Source: Nesterenkonia marinintestina (lineage in GTDB: Bacteria > Actinomycetota > Actinomycetes > Actinomycetales > Micrococcaceae). Taken from it: a stretch of 64,000 bases of DNA. The stretch covers positions 109,050 through 173,049 of the forward strand of contig NZ_JAOEFD010000005.1 of NCBI RefSeq assembly GCF_025420485.1, written 5' to 3'. The position numbers and the translations under genes were made by a program. Shown here piece by piece: positions 63,420 to 64,000 of this stretch. Numbering within the stretch: the stretch's first letter is position 1; every line of letters starts with the position of its first letter. The notes beneath the pieces were generated by a model, which ran no database searches, was not told the origin of the DNA, and saw only the letters and a list, made by a program, of their open reading frames with translations.

Positions 63420-63988
63420 GGAGCATCCTCGGGGGTGCGTCGCGGTGCCGCCGGGGCGAGCAGGGTCCTGGCCGCGGCGAGCACGAGCAGGCTCAGCAGC
63501 ACCAGAAGGGCGCCGTCGGCGGCGATGTAGGCCCAATGGGCCGGCGAACCGCCCTCGTACTCACCGGCGAGCACGGCCGCGGTGCGCTGATGGAGCACGG
63601 GGCGGATGATCAGGGTCTTGATCGCGAGCACGCCCAGCACGCTCAGGCTGAGGATCCAGACCCGATGGCGCAGCGCGGTCCCGAGGACCTTCAGCACCGC
63701 GAGGAGCGGGACGAGGGCCAGCACCACCTCGACGATGTTCATCGCCAGGAACACCCGCTGGCCGATGCCCAGGCCGAGCGGGACGGTGATTCCGGGGGCG
63801 GTGAACTTCAGGGGCGCCTCGATCAGCGAGATCCCGATGAGCAGGCCGAGCCAGATGCCGGGCACCAGCAGCAGGGCGGTGCGCGCCCAGAGCGGCCCTC
63901 CCGGCGGCCCCGGCACACGTGCGACGGCGGCGGCTCCCTGTCGCCCTCCCATGCTCCTCATGCTTCCCGTGCTCCTCATGCCTCCCAT
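63416..63988 (-). CDS. Uncharacterised membrane protein
   Basis: ATG 63988 stands 5 nt after GGGAGGGGGAG; several further in-frame ATGs follow within 36 bp (63979, 63961, 63952) because of a near-duplicated Met-Arg-Ser stretch, so the start is uncertain. The 190-aa product has four or five membrane helices: LLLVPGIWLGLLIGISLIEA, VFLAMNIVEVVLALVPLLAVL, IWILSLSVLGVLAIKTLII-like and LLVLLSLLVLAAARTLLAP. LIEAPLKFTAPGITVPLGLG is a conserved-looking loop, loosely like DUF4149. Function unknown; it is coupled to the nitronate monooxygenase gene. Confidence 0.65.
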   Translation of the reverse strand: MGGMRSTGSMRSMGGRQGAAAVARVPGPPGGPLWARTALLLVPGIWLGLLIGISLIEAPLKFTAPGITVPLGLGIGQRVFLAMNIVEVVLALVPLLAVLKVLGTALRHRVWILSLSVLGVLAIKTLIIRPVLHQRTAAVLAGEYEGGSPAHWAYIAADGALLVLLSLLVLAAARTLLAPAAPRRTPEDAP

Positions 63989-64000
63989 TCTCCCCCTCCC

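Overview
The window is a 64-kb piece of a high-GC actinobacterial chromosome. Support comes from the GC-rich codon use, the SRP RNA/tRNA-Ser/dnaX/recR neighbourhood, PurS-PurQ-PurL, a BioQ-type biotin locus, a DUF222/HNH relic, and many starts that sit 6-9 nt after a TANNNT -10 box, as in leaderless transcripts. Strongly acidic secreted proteins and two compatible-solute importers suggest a halotolerant member of Micrococcales (Nesterenkonia-like Micrococcaceae would fit). The genus is inference.

Layout: (1) 1-754, the end of an AT-richer region with a PD-(D/E)XK nuclease-like gene running off the left edge. (2) 1034-8199, a pxpA-pxpBC-biotin carboxylase/BCCP-gntR-DUF1989 operon divergent from an MFS gene, with a perfect GntR-like operator between them. 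(3) 8281-11260, an OpuA-type glycine betaine importer. (4) 11770-18806, a citrate-type transporter, envelope and secreted proteins, SRP RNA, tRNA-Ser(GGA), two tandem acidic lipoproteins and an acyltransferase. (5) 18817-21765, dnaX and recR; dnaX carries what looks like a complete programmed -1 frameshift signal. (6) 22111-28281, an EhuBCDA-like importer, a YfcC-type carrier and an M20 amidohydrolase. (7) 28347-38769, lysC with a probable internal beta-subunit start, a DUF222/HNH pseudogene broken by one stop codon, purSQL and small genes. (8) 38844-44931, a compact DUF6361 - PLD nuclease - SF2 helicase cassette, the best candidate for an undescribed (probably defence) system; its PLD gene seems split by a one-base frameshift at a G5 run. 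(9) 44976-50801, AEC carrier, bioQ/bioYMN with its operator, aldehyde dehydrogenase, glutathione peroxidase. (10) 50794-58539, flavodoxin, a translationally coupled CopC/CopD-CtaG/lipoprotein/thioredoxin-NHL operon, a CDF metal exporter and HU. (11) 58815-63988, pyruvate carboxylase, a nitronate monooxygenase-like enzyme and a membrane protein.

Functional links: the biotin transporter supplies the cofactor for at least two biotin enzymes in the window (pyruvate carboxylase and the BC-BCCP protein of the pxp operon). OpuA and Ehu would import osmoprotectants. The copper operon probably links copper handling, cytochrome oxidase assembly and extracytoplasmic thiol chemistry. All statements come from reading the sequence; no database search was run, and membrane-segment counts are estimates by eye.
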